The translations under genes and the position numbers were made by a program. The notes under the pieces were generated by a model. The model saw only the letters and a list, made by a program, of their open reading frames with translations, had not been told where the DNA came from and searched no databases. From positions 372,001-436,000 of the forward strand of contig JAGTTP010000001.1 of NCBI GenBank assembly GCA_018223365.1: a stretch of DNA of 64,000 bases. The letters run 5' to 3'. Positions within the stretch are counted from its first letter, which is position 1, and every line of letters begins with the position of its first letter. Below are positions 8,691-17,800 of this stretch, piece after piece. The stretch comes from Clostridiaceae bacterium Marseille-Q4145. Its GTDB lineage: Bacteria; Bacillota; Clostridia; Lachnospirales; Lachnospiraceae.

Positions 8691-8757
8691 CTTAATCTCT
8701 CCCTTATGATAAGATATTTTTTGTAAGTAATTGAAAATTCGAACATACTCGGGAGAA

Positions 8758-8792
8758 ATAAAAAATCCAACGCATGAGAATGCAGCTGGATT
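8758..8792 (-). terminator. Terminator of the cobalamin riboswitch expression platform
   Basis: On the minus strand AATCCA...TGGATT, with an inner GCAT/ATGC stem, is followed by TTTTTATTT. It lies between the aptamer and cbiK, so B12 binding probably ends transcription here before the operon. Confidence 0.75.
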
Positions 8793-8864
8793 GTATAGAA
8801 AAATATATTTTTCGGTACAATCAAACCTCGTGACCTGGAATAAAAAAACGTTTTTGTTTCTTTC

Positions 8865-9030
8865 CCGTACCGCAGCTGGCAGGTCTCCTGGCTTTCAGCT
8901 TTTCCGCACCAATCGTCTTCCCAAGTCCATGACTGACCCAGTGACATTATGATCATGCAACGCTGTATACAGTGACGAGCTCCGCACAGGCTTTTCACCT
9001 GTTTCCCTATTCTCCGTAAAAACGGCACCA
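8865..9030 (-). promoter_or_regulatory. Cobalamin (B12) riboswitch
   Basis: The minus strand carries the B12 box GCCAGGAGACCTGCC (plus positions 8878-8892). Upstream of it come the other conserved aptamer elements in order: GGGAAACAGGTG, GCCTGTGCGG and GTCACTG. It lies about 180 bases before cbiK and controls the six-gene minus-strand operon down to 2937. Confidence 0.95.
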
Positions 9031-9154
9031 ACTACTTCTTATTCTATTTTCGAATCACTTAACTATATGTACTATACCACTTTATCTCAGATACAGCAAC
9101 CTCTTTTTTCGCGGCAGGATATTCTCCTGCCGCTGCTCTATTCTGCAATGAAAA

Positions 9155-9415
9155 TTACAGCATACTCTCCGGCTTAAAAAGAGATTTTACATGATCAATC
9201 TCTTCTTTTGATGCCTTTTTCGCCGGAACATAATAAGATTTTTCCCGGGCAATCTGATATAACTGCTCCTGTGCGGTCTCTGCCTTGTTCCTCATCTGTT
9301 TGAGGGTCTGTTTTAACTGCGGATCCTCACTTTGGGAAATATATTCCGCATACATTTTCAATTCTCCATTGATGCCGGTCAGCGCATCACTGACCATGGT
9401 TTTTTCATTCATCAT
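9155..9415 (-). CDS. CotF-like spore coat protein
   Basis: The product is 86 residues and all-helical in appearance: MVSDALTGINGELKMYAEYI, then a second amphipathic helix and a YYVPAKKAS turn. This pattern is typical of the ferritin-like coat F family (Coat_F), which assembles in the spore coat. GGAGGG precedes the ATG. It lies 13 bases downstream of a second small coat-like gene, so the two form a pair, and spo0A is nearby. The assignment is by family resemblance; no catalytic residues are expected. Confidence 0.75.
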   Translation of the reverse strand: MMNEKTMVSDALTGINGELKMYAEYISQSEDPQLKQTLKQMRNKAETAQEQLYQIAREKSYYVPAKKASKEEIDHVKSLFKPESML

Positions 9416-9428
9416 CCTGTACGCCCTC

Positions 9429-9614
9429 CTAATTTAAAAATCCCATCAATTGCTGTTTATTCTCTTTTGCTGACTGAGCTGCCTGCTGGAAATACTGTTT
9501 CACACGGCTGTCAGTTGCATTTTCCGCGTAAGTCTCAAATTTTGCCTTACAGGTTTCGCTTCCGCCGATGAGATGGCGAAGATTCTGGACATCCAGTTCT
9601 GATAACTGTGACAT
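9429..9614 (-). CDS. Small CotF-like coat protein
   Basis: The product has 61 residues, beginning MSQLSELDVQNLRHLIGG and ending KQQLMGFLN: two amphipathic helices with the same rhythm as the next gene. A longer reading back to 9725 is open, but AAGGAGG placed before the ATG at 9614 fixes the start and leaves the upstream part as leader. It probably forms a coat-protein pair with 9155-9415. The function is inferred from family resemblance only. Confidence 0.7.
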   Translation of the reverse strand: MSQLSELDVQNLRHLIGGSETCKAKFETYAENATDSRVKQYFQQAAQSAKENKQQLMGFLN

Positions 9615-9699
9615 AAAAAATACCTCCTTGTTTTCCATACTCCTGACTACGATTCCAGTATGTGAAAACAGAGAGGTATTTATACCTGACAAATACAGG

Positions 9700-11136
9700 T
9701 TACAGTTCGTCGTAGAGACGCTCATACTGCTTTGCAGAACTCTCCCAGGAGAAATCTGCCTGCATGGCCCGTTCTACTATTTTATTCCAGGAACGTTTTC
9801 TGTCATAATAAATTTCTTCTGCATAGCGAATTGCCTCCAGCATTTCGTGGGCATTATAATTTGTAAAGGAAAATCCGGTTCCGGTTTCCTCATATTCATT
9901 GTATGGTTCTACTGTATCTTTCAGTCCACCGGTCTCCCGTACGATCGGGAGCGTTCCGTAACGCAGACTCATCAATTGACTTAACCCGCAGGGCTCAAAC
10001 AGGGACGGCATCAGAAATGCATCACTGGCTGCATATATTTTATGTGCCATGGCATCGGAATAATAGATGCATGCAGCCACCTTATCTCCGTATTTCCAGG
10101 CAAAGTGACGGAACATATTTTCATATCGTTCCTCACCTGTGCCAAGCACCACTATCTGCACTGCATCCTGACACAATTCATCCATAATGCAGTCAATCAA
10201 ATCAAATCCTTTCTGATCCGTCAGACGGGAAACAATTCCGATCATCATAACTTTCTTATCTTCCGGGAGTCCCAGTTCCTTCTGAAGTACCAGCTTGTTC
10301 TTCCCTTTATTCAGTCTGAAATTTCCAACACTGTAATGATCTTTGATGAGGGGATCTTTCTGCGGATTCCACTCGTTATAATCCAATCCATTTATAATTC
10401 CGGTGAGTTCTCCCGCTCTGGCACGCATGAGACCATCCAAATGCTCTCCATAAAACGGAGTCTTGATTTCCTCCGCATAGGTACGGCTAACCGTCGTGAT
10501 ACGGTCTGCATAAACGATTCCACCCTTCAGGTAATTTGCATCCCCGAATGCCTCCAGTTTGTCCGGTGTAAAATAAGACATGTCAAGACCTGTAGCATCC
10601 TGTACCGTATCAATATTCCATACCCCCTGAAACTTCAGATTATGAATCGTCATAATTGATTTCATATTGGCGTAGAATTCACTCTCATGGAAGCTGTCCT
10701 TTAAGTATACCGGCACCAACCCTGTCTGCCAGTCATGACAATGTACAATATCCGGCTGATATCCAACCACCGGAAGAATTGACAGCGCTGCCTTAGAGAA
10801 AAAAGCAAATTTTTCCACATCCTCATGAATATATCCATAGGGTTTGTCACCTGCAAAATAATATTCGTTATCTATAAAGTAATACTGGATTCCTTCGTAT
10901 TCCATCTCCATAATTCCCACATACTGGCTCCGCCATGCCATATCCATATAGAAATTTGTGACGAAATTCATTCGTTCCTTCCATTCAGGTTTGATACATT
11001 TGTAATTCGGAATAATGACTCTTACTTCATATTTATCTTTATCAAAATATTTCGGCAGTGTTCCCGTTACATCCGCAAGACCACCGGTCTTAACAAACGG
11101 TGCACACTCTGATGCAATAAACAGTACCTTCTTCAT
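9700..11136 (-). CDS. glgA: Glycogen synthase (ADP-glucose type)
   Basis: The enzyme transfers glucose from ADP-glucose to the non-reducing ends of alpha-1,4-glucan. The N-terminal KTGGLADV motif (residues 16-23) binds ADP-glucose. HCHDWQTGLVPVYL lies in the middle, and the C-terminal GT-B lobe carries PSLFEPCGLSQL, the E-x7-E-type region of family GT5. The 478 residues match the family. GGAGGGG precedes the ATG. The branching enzyme glgB is 8 kb away rather than adjacent, and no glgC or phosphorylase gene is visible. Glycogen in spore formers is often built before sporulation, which fits the neighbouring spo0A and coat genes. Confidence 0.95.
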   Translation of the reverse strand: MKKVLFIASECAPFVKTGGLADVTGTLPKYFDKDKYEVRVIIPNYKCIKPEWKERMNFVTNFYMDMAWRSQYVGIMEMEYEGIQYYFIDNEYYFAGDKPYGYIHEDVEKFAFFSKAALSILPVVGYQPDIVHCHDWQTGLVPVYLKDSFHESEFYANMKSIMTIHNLKFQGVWNIDTVQDATGLDMSYFTPDKLEAFGDANYLKGGIVYADRITTVSRTYAEEIKTPFYGEHLDGLMRARAGELTGIINGLDYNEWNPQKDPLIKDHYSVGNFRLNKGKNKLVLQKELGLPEDKKVMMIGIVSRLTDQKGFDLIDCIMDELCQDAVQIVVLGTGEERYENMFRHFAWKYGDKVAACIYYSDAMAHKIYAASDAFLMPSLFEPCGLSQLMSLRYGTLPIVRETGGLKDTVEPYNEYEETGTGFSFTNYNAHEMLEAIRYAEEIYYDRKRSWNKIVERAMQADFSWESSAKQYERLYDEL

Positions 11137-11213
11137 ACTTTCCCCTCCAGTTCTTGGCTGTATACATTTTATTATACATCACTGCTGAACTGTTTAAAAG
11201 CAGAATTAAAAAA

Positions 11214-12014
11214 TTACGCCTGTTTTTTGTATTCCAGCCGGATTTTGTCTGCAATTAGTGCAATAAATTCCGAATTTGTAGGCTTTCCCTTGCCTACACT
11301 GACTGTATAACCAAAAAGCTCGTCAATCGTGTCCATCTTACCTCTTCCCCATGCGACTTCAATCGCATGCCGAATGGCCCGTTCCACACGACTGGGTGTG
11401 GTATGATGGTTTTTCGCAATGGTCGGATACAGAACCTTTGTAATGGCATTGAGCATGTTCATATCTTCCACTGCCATCATAATTGCATCTCTCAGATACT
11501 GATATCCTTTGATATGTGCCGGTACTCCGATCTCGTGGATCATGTTCGTCACGTCCGTCTCCAAATTCCGTTTCTGATAAACATTTCTCGTTTCGTAGGG
11601 TATTACCTGACGAATTTCCGCCTTACGGCTCTGTTCTGTTTCTTTCAGACTCTGGATCCGGCTAAGCAGCATATCATGGTCGAAGGGCTTCATGATATAG
11701 TAACTGGCTCCCAGCAGAAATGCATTTTCTGTAATTCGCTCCTGACCAATCGCAGAAATTATTACAAATTCAGGTTTTTTCTGAATGTCAGGATCCTGTT
11801 CGATTCTCTCCATCACGGAAAGGCCGTCAATCTTTGGCATAATAATGTCAAGCAGCATAATATCCGGTCCTTTTTCCTTGATAAGCAGACAGGCTTCCTC
11901 GCCGTTGCGTGCCAATCCGACCACTTCCAGATCAGAATCCTGCTTCATAATACCGTCCAAAATTTCCAACATTCGTTCGTTATCATCAGCAATCGCCACG
12001 CTCCATTTTTTCAT
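11214..12014 (-). CDS. spo0A: Sporulation master regulator Spo0A
   Basis: This is the response regulator that starts sporulation. The N-terminal receiver domain has the acidic pair DD near residues 10-11, the phospho-acceptor Asp in MLLDIIMP near residue 56, and the Lys in MKPFD near residue 108. The C-terminal Spo0A DNA-binding domain (about residues 145-266) includes HEIGVPAHIKGYQYLR and the recognition-helix region TTPSRVERAIRHAIEVAW. GAAGGAGGGG precedes the ATG. The upstream region has a sigma-A-like promoter and a 0A box, suggesting autoregulation. This is the clearest sign that the organism sporulates. Confidence 0.97.
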   Translation of the reverse strand: MKKWSVAIADDNERMLEILDGIMKQDSDLEVVGLARNGEEACLLIKEKGPDIMLLDIIMPKIDGLSVMERIEQDPDIQKKPEFVIISAIGQERITENAFLLGASYYIMKPFDHDMLLSRIQSLKETEQSRKAEIRQVIPYETRNVYQKRNLETDVTNMIHEIGVPAHIKGYQYLRDAIMMAVEDMNMLNAITKVLYPTIAKNHHTTPSRVERAIRHAIEVAWGRGKMDTIDELFGYTVSVGKGKPTNSEFIALIADKIRLEYKKQA

Positions 12015-12092
12015 TCATACCCCTCCTTCGATTTTTTACTCTCTTCTCTTTGTCTTTTGTGAAAAAATGGTTTTTTCTGGCGCCATACAAAA

Positions 12093-12121
12093 ATTATAGG
12101 AAATTTTCCCCTGTCTTACAA
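12093..12121 (-). promoter_or_regulatory. spo0A promoter (sigma-A type)
   Basis: On the minus strand -35 TTGTAA and a perfect -10 TATAAT are 17 bases apart, about 80 bases before the spo0A start. Confidence 0.65.
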
Positions 12122-12140
12122 GTCCATTATTTCCTATTAT

Positions 12141-12147
12141 TTCGACA
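12141..12147 (-). promoter_or_regulatory. Candidate 0A box
   Basis: TGTCGAA on the minus strand matches the Spo0A binding consensus (TGNCGAA). It lies about 20 bases upstream of the -35 of the spo0A promoter. Next to it (12149-12180) a motif of the form TTTGCTAAA is repeated three times at 11-12 base spacing, roughly one helical turn. Confidence 0.5.
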
Positions 12148-12185
12148 TTTTTGCTAAATTTTTGCTAAATTTCCGCTAAGATTTC

Positions 12186-12226
12186 AAAAAAAGACAGGTA
12201 GTCGCATCTGACAACCTGTCTTTTTT
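12186..12226 (-). terminator. Intrinsic terminator of the RND efflux operon
   Basis: A stem of about 13 bases (AGACAGGT with ACCTGTCT, plus flanking A/T pairs) is followed on the minus strand by seven T residues, just after the stop of the RND pump gene. Confidence 0.88.
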
Positions 12227-12234
12227 CTGTTCAT

Positions 12235-15200
12235 TTATGACTGTTCCTGCGGAACCTCTTTTTTCTTTTTCCAGAAATAAAATCTATGCCAGCGCTCTTT
12301 ACGCGTCTTCTTACTGGTACCGTATACCATCAGGTAGAATACCGGCATCAGAAGGAGAATCAGCAATGTGGAAGCCACAAGACCTCCGATAATAACCAGC
12401 GCCATTCCCTGCATCATAACAGCGCTTTCGCCACCAATACCAAGGGCACTTGGTGTCATGGAAATAATGGTGGTCAGGGTTGTGATCAGAATCGGGCGAA
12501 GTCTCGTCTTACCGGATTCAATCAGGGCATCCTCAATATCCATTCTGCGGCGCAGCATATTCACACCATCGACATAGAGAATACCATTATTTACAACCGT
12601 ACCAACCAAAGTCAGCACACCCATCAAACCTACCATACTGAAGTCTGTACCACTTAAGAATACTAATCCAAATGCACCGATCAGACTGAATGGGATACTT
12701 AACATAACCATCAAAGAGAACTTTGGAGACTCAAACTGCATGGCCATAACAAGGAATACCAGGAATAATGCCGTTGCAATGGCTTTTCCCATATCTCCGA
12801 ACATATCATCCTGCATCTTATCCATCATGGTCTCTGCCTCACCTACACTGTCCGGCAGATCCAGCGTATTCAGGAACTCATCCATGGCATCCTGGATATC
12901 TGCTTTGTCATCAGAAAGGCAGGTAGCACTTACTGTAACGGTGTATTTTCCATCCATCTTCATAATAGTCTGGGCTGCATCTGTATATTCCAGTGTTGCC
13001 ATTTCAGAAAGGGGCACGCCTGCTACCTCTGTATCCAACAGCTGGGTGGCATTATCATAGGTTCCTTCCGGGAAAGAAAGATCTACATCATATTCTTCCC
13101 CATCCGATGTAACAGTCATGGCTTTTGTACCACTTAAGGTACTGTAAAGCATTCCGCCTACCTGCGTCGGTGTCAGTCCATGACTCATGGCACTTAACGG
13201 ATCCACTACCACCCGAAGCTGTGTCGTAGACGCTCCTGCATCGGTAGACACATTCAGTACACCTGGAATATTCCATGCTGCATCCTGAATCATTTCTGAT
13301 GCATCTTTCACATCTTCCAGATTCACAGAACCAACGGTCAGAGTTGCACCGGAACCTGTCGTACTGCTGCCCATGGACATGGAACTGGACATGGTGATAT
13401 CAAGCTGCATATCCGAAACATTCTTCGTATCCTGCACCCATTGATCGACAACTTCCTGAGTCGTCATCTTTCTGTCATCTTTCAAGGTTGCGGAAATGGT
13501 TGCAGAACCTGCGGAAGCCGTCAACGTATAGCTTTCCACATTTTCATCTGCTGCCACCAGATCTTCAATCTGGACGATTTGCTCATTGACTACCTCGACA
13601 CGGGTTCCCGGCCGGAACGTAGCAGTCACAGAGATCATTCCTTCATCCATGGTCGGCATGGAAACAATATTTGTCATGCTCAGAATCCAGAAAGAAGCCA
13701 CTAGCAGAAGCACAGCTGTCAGAAGGCAGGTTTTCTTCTTATGCAGAAGTTTCCGCTCCACATGATCGTATTTTTCTTTGATTTTATCAAGGAAGACATT
13801 CAGCCGCAGTTCCTTTTTCTGTGTTGGTTTATACAGTTTAAAGAACAGCGGAACCAGTGTAATCGCAGAAATCAGGGAAGCTACCATCGAAAATACAATG
13901 GTCAGACCCAGCTGCATGAAAATCTGTCCTGTCATACCGCCCGAGAAGCAAAGAGGCAGATAAACAACAACGGTTGTAATCGTAGATGCCACGATGGATG
14001 CTACTACCTCCGTCGTACCCTGCAGCGCTGCTTCTGAAAAATCCGGTACCCGGTCATTAGCACGGAAACAGCTCTCAATCACGACACTGGAACTGTCGAC
14101 CATCATACCGATGGCAATTACCAGACCTCCCAGCGTCATGATATTCAGGGAAAATCCCATCGTTGACATGACAATCACTGTCATCAGCAACGAGATCGGC
14201 ATGGAGCATCCGACGATAATCGACGCTTTCCAATCTCCGAAAAAGATAAACAGTACAATCATGGAAAGGATAACACCCAGTGCCAAAGTGCTTCCAACGG
14301 AACTAAGAGATTCCATAATCATATCGGAGGCATCATAGGTAGCCGCAACTACAATGTTATCATTTTGCTCCTGAATATCATTCATGGTTTCTTTTACAGA
14401 ATTTACCATGCCGATAGTGCTGGCACTCTGGTTCTTGGTCATGCTGACCGTTACTGTATCTTCTCCGTTGTATCTTGCAATACTGTCGGCATCTTTCACA
14501 GCCCATTCTACATCTGCCACATCAGACAGCTGAATCAGGCTTCCCGTTGCCGTGCGCAACGGAATCTTCCGGAGTGCCTGCACGGTATCTGTATCAGCTG
14601 TACTGATCACACTGATGGACTGACTGCCCTGATCTACAGAACCAAGGGGGATCGTAAAGTCAGAGGCTTTCATGTACTGGGCAATGGAGTTCATATCCAG
14701 TCCGTACTGATTCATCTCGTCTCTATTAAGTTCTACCTTTATATGCTGTTCCTGACCTCCAGATACGGTTACCTGCGCCACCGTACTCAGTGCTTCCAGT
14801 TCCGGAACCACATCCTGCTTTACAAATGCAAGTGCATCTGTTCCATCCGTCGTGCTGACAGAATAAGAAATACTTGGCATAGAATCCATGTTCATCTCGA
14901 TGATCATCGGATCCTGCGCATCATCCGGCAGATCTCCCTTTACCTGGTCAAGTGCTGCCCTCAAATCAAGATAGGCATCATTCACATTCTGGTCATAATC
15001 ATACTGCAGAAGAACCATAGAAACATTTTCCATGGAACGCGAAGTAATAGATTTTACACCACTTAAACTTCCTGCCTTATCCTCAATAATACTGGTAACC
15101 AGATCATCTACCGACTCGGAATCCGCACCTGGATAGACCGTATATACGATCTTCATCGGCATCTCCATATCCGGCATCAGTTCCAGACGAAGCCCCATCA

Positions 15201-15288
15201 GAGATGAAAATCCGAAAACAAACAGTGCCAGAACCGCCAGAAGTGTGGATACAGGTCGTTTTAATACTAACCTCGTCAATCGATTCAT
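12235..15288 (-). CDS. RND-family efflux transporter (AcrB/HAE1-like)
   Basis: The product has 1017 residues with the twofold RND layout: TM1 near residue 13, a large extracytoplasmic loop, TM2-6 around 330-460, then a second copy from about 515 with a loop and TM8-12 (about 850-985). Proton-relay and family motifs include GMMVDSSSVVIE near residue 390 and ISMTPSALG near residue 940. It overlaps the adaptor gene upstream (TAATG) and is closed by a terminator. RND pumps in single-membrane bacteria work without an outer-membrane channel. The substrate is unknown: an antimicrobial peptide, a lipid or a drug is possible. Confidence 0.93.
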   Translation of the reverse strand: MNRLTRLVLKRPVSTLLAVLALFVFGFSSLMGLRLELMPDMEMPMKIVYTVYPGADSESVDDLVTSIIEDKAGSLSGVKSITSRSMENVSMVLLQYDYDQNVNDAYLDLRAALDQVKGDLPDDAQDPMIIEMNMDSMPSISYSVSTTDGTDALAFVKQDVVPELEALSTVAQVTVSGGQEQHIKVELNRDEMNQYGLDMNSIAQYMKASDFTIPLGSVDQGSQSISVISTADTDTVQALRKIPLRTATGSLIQLSDVADVEWAVKDADSIARYNGEDTVTVSMTKNQSASTIGMVNSVKETMNDIQEQNDNIVVAATYDASDMIMESLSSVGSTLALGVILSMIVLFIFFGDWKASIIVGCSMPISLLMTVIVMSTMGFSLNIMTLGGLVIAIGMMVDSSSVVIESCFRANDRVPDFSEAALQGTTEVVASIVASTITTVVVYLPLCFSGGMTGQIFMQLGLTIVFSMVASLISAITLVPLFFKLYKPTQKKELRLNVFLDKIKEKYDHVERKLLHKKKTCLLTAVLLLVASFWILSMTNIVSMPTMDEGMISVTATFRPGTRVEVVNEQIVQIEDLVAADENVESYTLTASAGSATISATLKDDRKMTTQEVVDQWVQDTKNVSDMQLDITMSSSMSMGSSTTGSGATLTVGSVNLEDVKDASEMIQDAAWNIPGVLNVSTDAGASTTQLRVVVDPLSAMSHGLTPTQVGGMLYSTLSGTKAMTVTSDGEEYDVDLSFPEGTYDNATQLLDTEVAGVPLSEMATLEYTDAAQTIMKMDGKYTVTVSATCLSDDKADIQDAMDEFLNTLDLPDSVGEAETMMDKMQDDMFGDMGKAIATALFLVFLVMAMQFESPKFSLMVMLSIPFSLIGAFGLVFLSGTDFSMVGLMGVLTLVGTVVNNGILYVDGVNMLRRRMDIEDALIESGKTRLRPILITTLTTIISMTPSALGIGGESAVMMQGMALVIIGGLVASTLLILLLMPVFYLMVYGTSKKTRKERWHRFYFWKKKKEVPQEQS

Positions 15289-16940
15289 TATTCAGCAGCC
15301 TCCTCATCTGAAGCACTGTTGTCAGTTTTCTCATTTTCAGCCGCTGCATCTGCGGGTGTATCCTCTGTAGCCTCTTCTTCCTGCTCCGGTGATGCCACCG
15401 CTTCGCCGTTCAGAGACACGATCTCGGCATCTGCACCATTTCTCAGCTTGGAAGACCAGTTGCTGACTACCAGGCTGTCTGCGTCAAGGCCATCTTCGAT
15501 AATTGCATGGTCATCATCCATAAGGCCTACCGTGACCGAAGTACGCACCAGTTTATTATCTACCACACAGTAAACATAGGCATCTCCGCCGGAAAAATAC
15601 AGGGCATCGAAGGGAACCAGCGTACTGCCATCTTCTTTCTCGGTAGTTGCACTGACTTTCACGGATACACCGTTCGGAAGTTTATCCCCCGCTCCCGGAA
15701 TGGTTGCTTTCACCTGGAAGAGCTTCGTCTGCTGTCCTGCCATGGTGCCAATCTCTGTGATAGTACCGTCAAAAGTCTCTCCATTTCTCTCTACGGTCAC
15801 ATGGTCACCTACATTCATCGTATTCTTTGCCTTTTCTGTTACATTGAAGGTAACCGTCATGGAATCTTTATTGGAAATAATGTAAGCCGGATTTCCAGCT
15901 GCTGCCATATCTTCTTTCTTTACATTGGCTGCCTCTACCACACCACTGATCGGTGCTTTCACCGTATAGAAATCTAACTGCATCTTTGCAGAATCCACGC
16001 CAACAGATGCTGCCTGAAGCTGTGCGGCGTATGTAGCGTCGGTTTCCGGGTAAACTTCGTTCTGGGTAATGGAGTAGGTCTGCTCTGCAGTCGTCAAATT
16101 GTCGCGGATCGTATCTTTGCCATTTTCAATCTGGCTAATGCTGGACTTCAACTGGGTCTTGCTTGCTTCCACACTCTGGATCTGGCTGTTTAACTGATCT
16201 ACTGCGGACTGGGCCTGATCCATTGCTTTTTTGTAACCATCCAGCTCTGCTGCCACACCCTTCTTCTGATCCGTCAAATCTGAAATCTGTTTCTTTGTTT
16301 CTTCACTATCTGCATTTTCACCAGATGACAAATCATTGATCTGATTCTGAATATCGGTCATTTTCTTTTCCAAATCAGTTTTCTGATTATAATATGCATC
16401 TGTTGCTGCATCCAATCCAGCCTGTGCCTGATCTTTCGCCGTGCCCAATTTTCCACGGGCATCTCTTAAATCTCCCAGATTATCTTCCAGATCATCAATA
16501 TTGTTTTCTGCATCATCCAGACTGTCCTTTAACTGCTGAATGGAACGCTCTGTCTGATAATTCTGCAGATCTCGTGATCCGCTGGTAGCCGCGGTCACTC
16601 CTGCCTCTGCCTGACTATAGGAAGCTTCTGCACTCTTCATCTGAAGCTGAGCTGCCTCATCATCAATTTTAAACAGCACATCGCCTTCCTTTACCGTATC
16701 TCCCACCTCAAAATAGGCAGCAGTAACTGTTCCGGATACTTTCGGAGTCACATATACCTGCTGCTGCGGTTCTACCGTTCCTATGTAAGTTGTATCATTT
16801 GTCAGCTCTCCTGTCGTAGGATTTTCCACCTCTACAGCAACCTTGCTGATCTCTGTCTTTTCTTCTTTTTTACCACAGGCAACTGTGGACATACTCAGAG
16901 TCATAATGATTCCCATTGCTATGAGTCTTTTTCTATTCAT
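15288..16940 (-). CDS. RND efflux adaptor lipoprotein (HlyD/membrane-fusion family)
   Basis: The product has 550 residues. The signal has lipobox STVAC; the first in-frame ATG at 16949 lies too close to AAGGAGG, so the ATG at 16940 (10-base spacing) is taken as the start. The biotinyl-lipoyl half motif (GTVEPQQQVYVTPKVSGTV) is near residue 55. A very long helical hairpin follows (about residues 100-305, rich in Gln, Asp, Lys and Leu), then the second lipoyl half (APISGVVEAANVKKEDMAAA) and a beta-barrel domain. An acidic, Ala-rich tail follows. It partners with the pump encoded next. The coiled coil is longer than in most Gram-positive adaptors. Confidence 0.92.
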   Translation of the reverse strand: MNRKRLIAMGIIMTLSMSTVACGKKEEKTEISKVAVEVENPTTGELTNDTTYIGTVEPQQQVYVTPKVSGTVTAAYFEVGDTVKEGDVLFKIDDEAAQLQMKSAEASYSQAEAGVTAATSGSRDLQNYQTERSIQQLKDSLDDAENNIDDLEDNLGDLRDARGKLGTAKDQAQAGLDAATDAYYNQKTDLEKKMTDIQNQINDLSSGENADSEETKKQISDLTDQKKGVAAELDGYKKAMDQAQSAVDQLNSQIQSVEASKTQLKSSISQIENGKDTIRDNLTTAEQTYSITQNEVYPETDATYAAQLQAASVGVDSAKMQLDFYTVKAPISGVVEAANVKKEDMAAAGNPAYIISNKDSMTVTFNVTEKAKNTMNVGDHVTVERNGETFDGTITEIGTMAGQQTKLFQVKATIPGAGDKLPNGVSVKVSATTEKEDGSTLVPFDALYFSGGDAYVYCVVDNKLVRTSVTVGLMDDDHAIIEDGLDADSLVVSNWSSKLRNGADAEIVSLNGEAVASPEQEEEATEDTPADAAAENEKTDNSASDEEAAE

Positions 16941-17125
16941 TCTCGTCATTCCTCCTTGTTTCGTTATTTTAGCCTCGCCCAGATTATACCAGTTTTTTTA
17001 ACAAAATATAAATTTATGTCACATAAAATTCTTTTTTTTATTCATACTCCGTTCACAATCCTTCTATATGATATTGTACAATTGTTAAACTGCAATTTAT
17101 AAATCATTTTAAGTGAGGTGTATCT

Positions 17126-17800
17126 ATGTTTCATATTTTAGTTGTCGAAGACGATCAGGCCCTGAACAAATTAATCTGCAGGGTTTTAAATAAAAATGGC
17201 TATGAAACTTCCGTTGCTTTTGATGGAGAGCAGGCACTCGAAATGCTGGATCAAACCTATATTGATCTCATTGTCACTGATCTGATGATGCCGCGCATGG
17301 ATGGATATGATCTGACCAAAGCACTCCGTGACAGCGGTTATCAGCTCCCGATTCTGGTCGTGACTGCCAAAGATACTTTTCCTGATAAGGCAAAAGGATT
17401 TAAACTCGGTATTGACGACTACATGGTAAAACCCATTGATGTCAATGAACTGCTCCTCCGTGTGGAGGCACTCCTCCGCCGGGCAAAAATTATCTATGAA
17501 AAAAAGCTGGAGTTCGACCACGTCTGCCTGGATTATATTAACCTGACCGTTACGATCGATGAAAAATCCCAGATTCTTCCACAGAAAGAGTTTCAGCTTC
17601 TTTACAAACTGCTCTCTTTCCCGAACCATACATTTACCAGACAACAAATTATGGACGAGCTGTGGGGTTACGATTCTGAAACGGATATCCGTACAGTAGA
17701 TGTGCATATCAACCGTCTGCGGGATCGTTTCCGGGATATTCCTTATTTTCAGATTCAGACCGTCCGTGGTCTTGGATATAAGGGGATCATCGAGAAATGA
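17126..17800 (+). CDS. OmpR-family response regulator
   Basis: The product has 224 residues: a receiver domain with acidic EDD near residues 8-10, phospho-acceptor Asp in VTDLMMPRMDGYD (near residue 52) and Lys in MVKPID, then a winged-helix DNA-binding domain ending TVDVHINRLRDRF...VRGLGYKG. GAGGTG precedes the ATG. It is divergent from the RND operon across a 185-base intergenic region and overlaps the kinase gene by 4 bases. It probably controls the efflux operon (inference from divergence). I see no certain promoter elements in that intergenic stretch. Confidence 0.94.
   Translation: MFHILVVEDDQALNKLICRVLNKNGYETSVAFDGEQALEMLDQTYIDLIVTDLMMPRMDGYDLTKALRDSGYQLPILVVTAKDTFPDKAKGFKLGIDDYMVKPIDVNELLLRVEALLRRAKIIYEKKLEFDHVCLDYINLTVTIDEKSQILPQKEFQLLYKLLSFPNHTFTRQQIMDELWGYDSETDIRTVDVHINRLRDRFRDIPYFQIQTVRGLGYKGIIEK

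Noticed and set aside
7458..8726. A 422-codon open frame antisense to cbiK
   Set aside because: It is a shadow of the low-stop composition of cbiK (Ala/Glu-rich codons), is Cys/Ile-rich without family motifs and has no ribosome site.
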